A DNA stretch of 10,922 bases from a bacterium (lineage in GTDB: Bacteria; Patescibacteriota; Minisyncoccia; Phycocordibacterales; UBA918). The notes under the pieces were generated by a model that was not told the origin of the DNA, did not search any database, and saw nothing but the letters and a program-made list of their open reading frames with translations. A program made the position numbers and the translations under genes. How positions within the stretch are numbered: the stretch's first letter is position 1; each line of letters opens with the position of its first letter. The stretch lies in the NCBI GenBank assembly GCA_027487145.1, contig JAIYEC010000013.1:1-10922 (forward strand), written 5' to 3'. Below, in pieces: positions 10,907 through 10,922 of this stretch.

Positions 10907-10922
10907 CATATAGTAAGGTCCC

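Overview
This window looks like a piece of a Patescibacteria (CPR, Parcubacteria-like) chromosome. The basis is gene content: a short Mur ligase without the usual N-terminal domain, a small two-helix membrane protein of a type I associate with this group, a HEKGH protein of the same flavour, and compact genes. At least six start codons lie 6-10 bases after a -10-like box, which implies leaderless mRNAs. Standard stop codons (TAA, TAG, TGA) are used. The exact lineage cannot be fixed from the sequence.

Layout. 1-177: 3' end of a gene resembling DNA polymerase III delta (holA). 187-870: AT-rich gene of unknown function. 871-1422: structured non-coding DNA with tRNA-Lys(UUU) on the minus strand, two tRNA-Lys-like hairpin units upstream of it and a nested terminator structure downstream. 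1423-1869 (-): small unknown protein with a strong Shine-Dalgarno site. 1957-2418 (+): SPOUT 2'-O-methyltransferase. 2448-3722 (-) and 3774-4346 (-): MurE-like ligase and RuvA. 4439-4711 (+): ribosomal protein S20. 4736-5896 (-): FAD-dependent amine/amino-acid oxidoreductase. 5981-7045 (+): msrB and msrA, separated by a relic of a second msrA start and a hairpin-rich insert. 7137-7880: membrane-anchored MliC-META fusion. 7933-8823: MscS-type channel. 8871-9746: putative zincin-like protein. 9755-10048: tRNA-Ser(UGA) on the minus strand with a degenerate tRNA-Ser-like element beyond its terminator. 10150-10620: two-helix membrane protein. 10621-10906: two tRNA-Arg-like hairpin units followed by tRNA-Arg(GCG).

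The conserved genes cover recombination (ruvA), translation (rpsT, methyltransferase, three tRNAs), wall synthesis (murE) and envelope or redox stress (msrB, msrA, MliC-META, MscS). The most unusual signal is that all three tRNA genes sit beside elements that reuse that tRNA's own acceptor-stem sequence but replace the cloverleaf interior with long hairpins. At tRNA-Lys and tRNA-Arg the order is promoter, hairpin unit, hairpin unit, tRNA. The msrA locus shows a comparable picture for a protein gene: a diverged partial copy of the gene start joined to a hairpin-rich segment. Whether these share one mechanism is inference.
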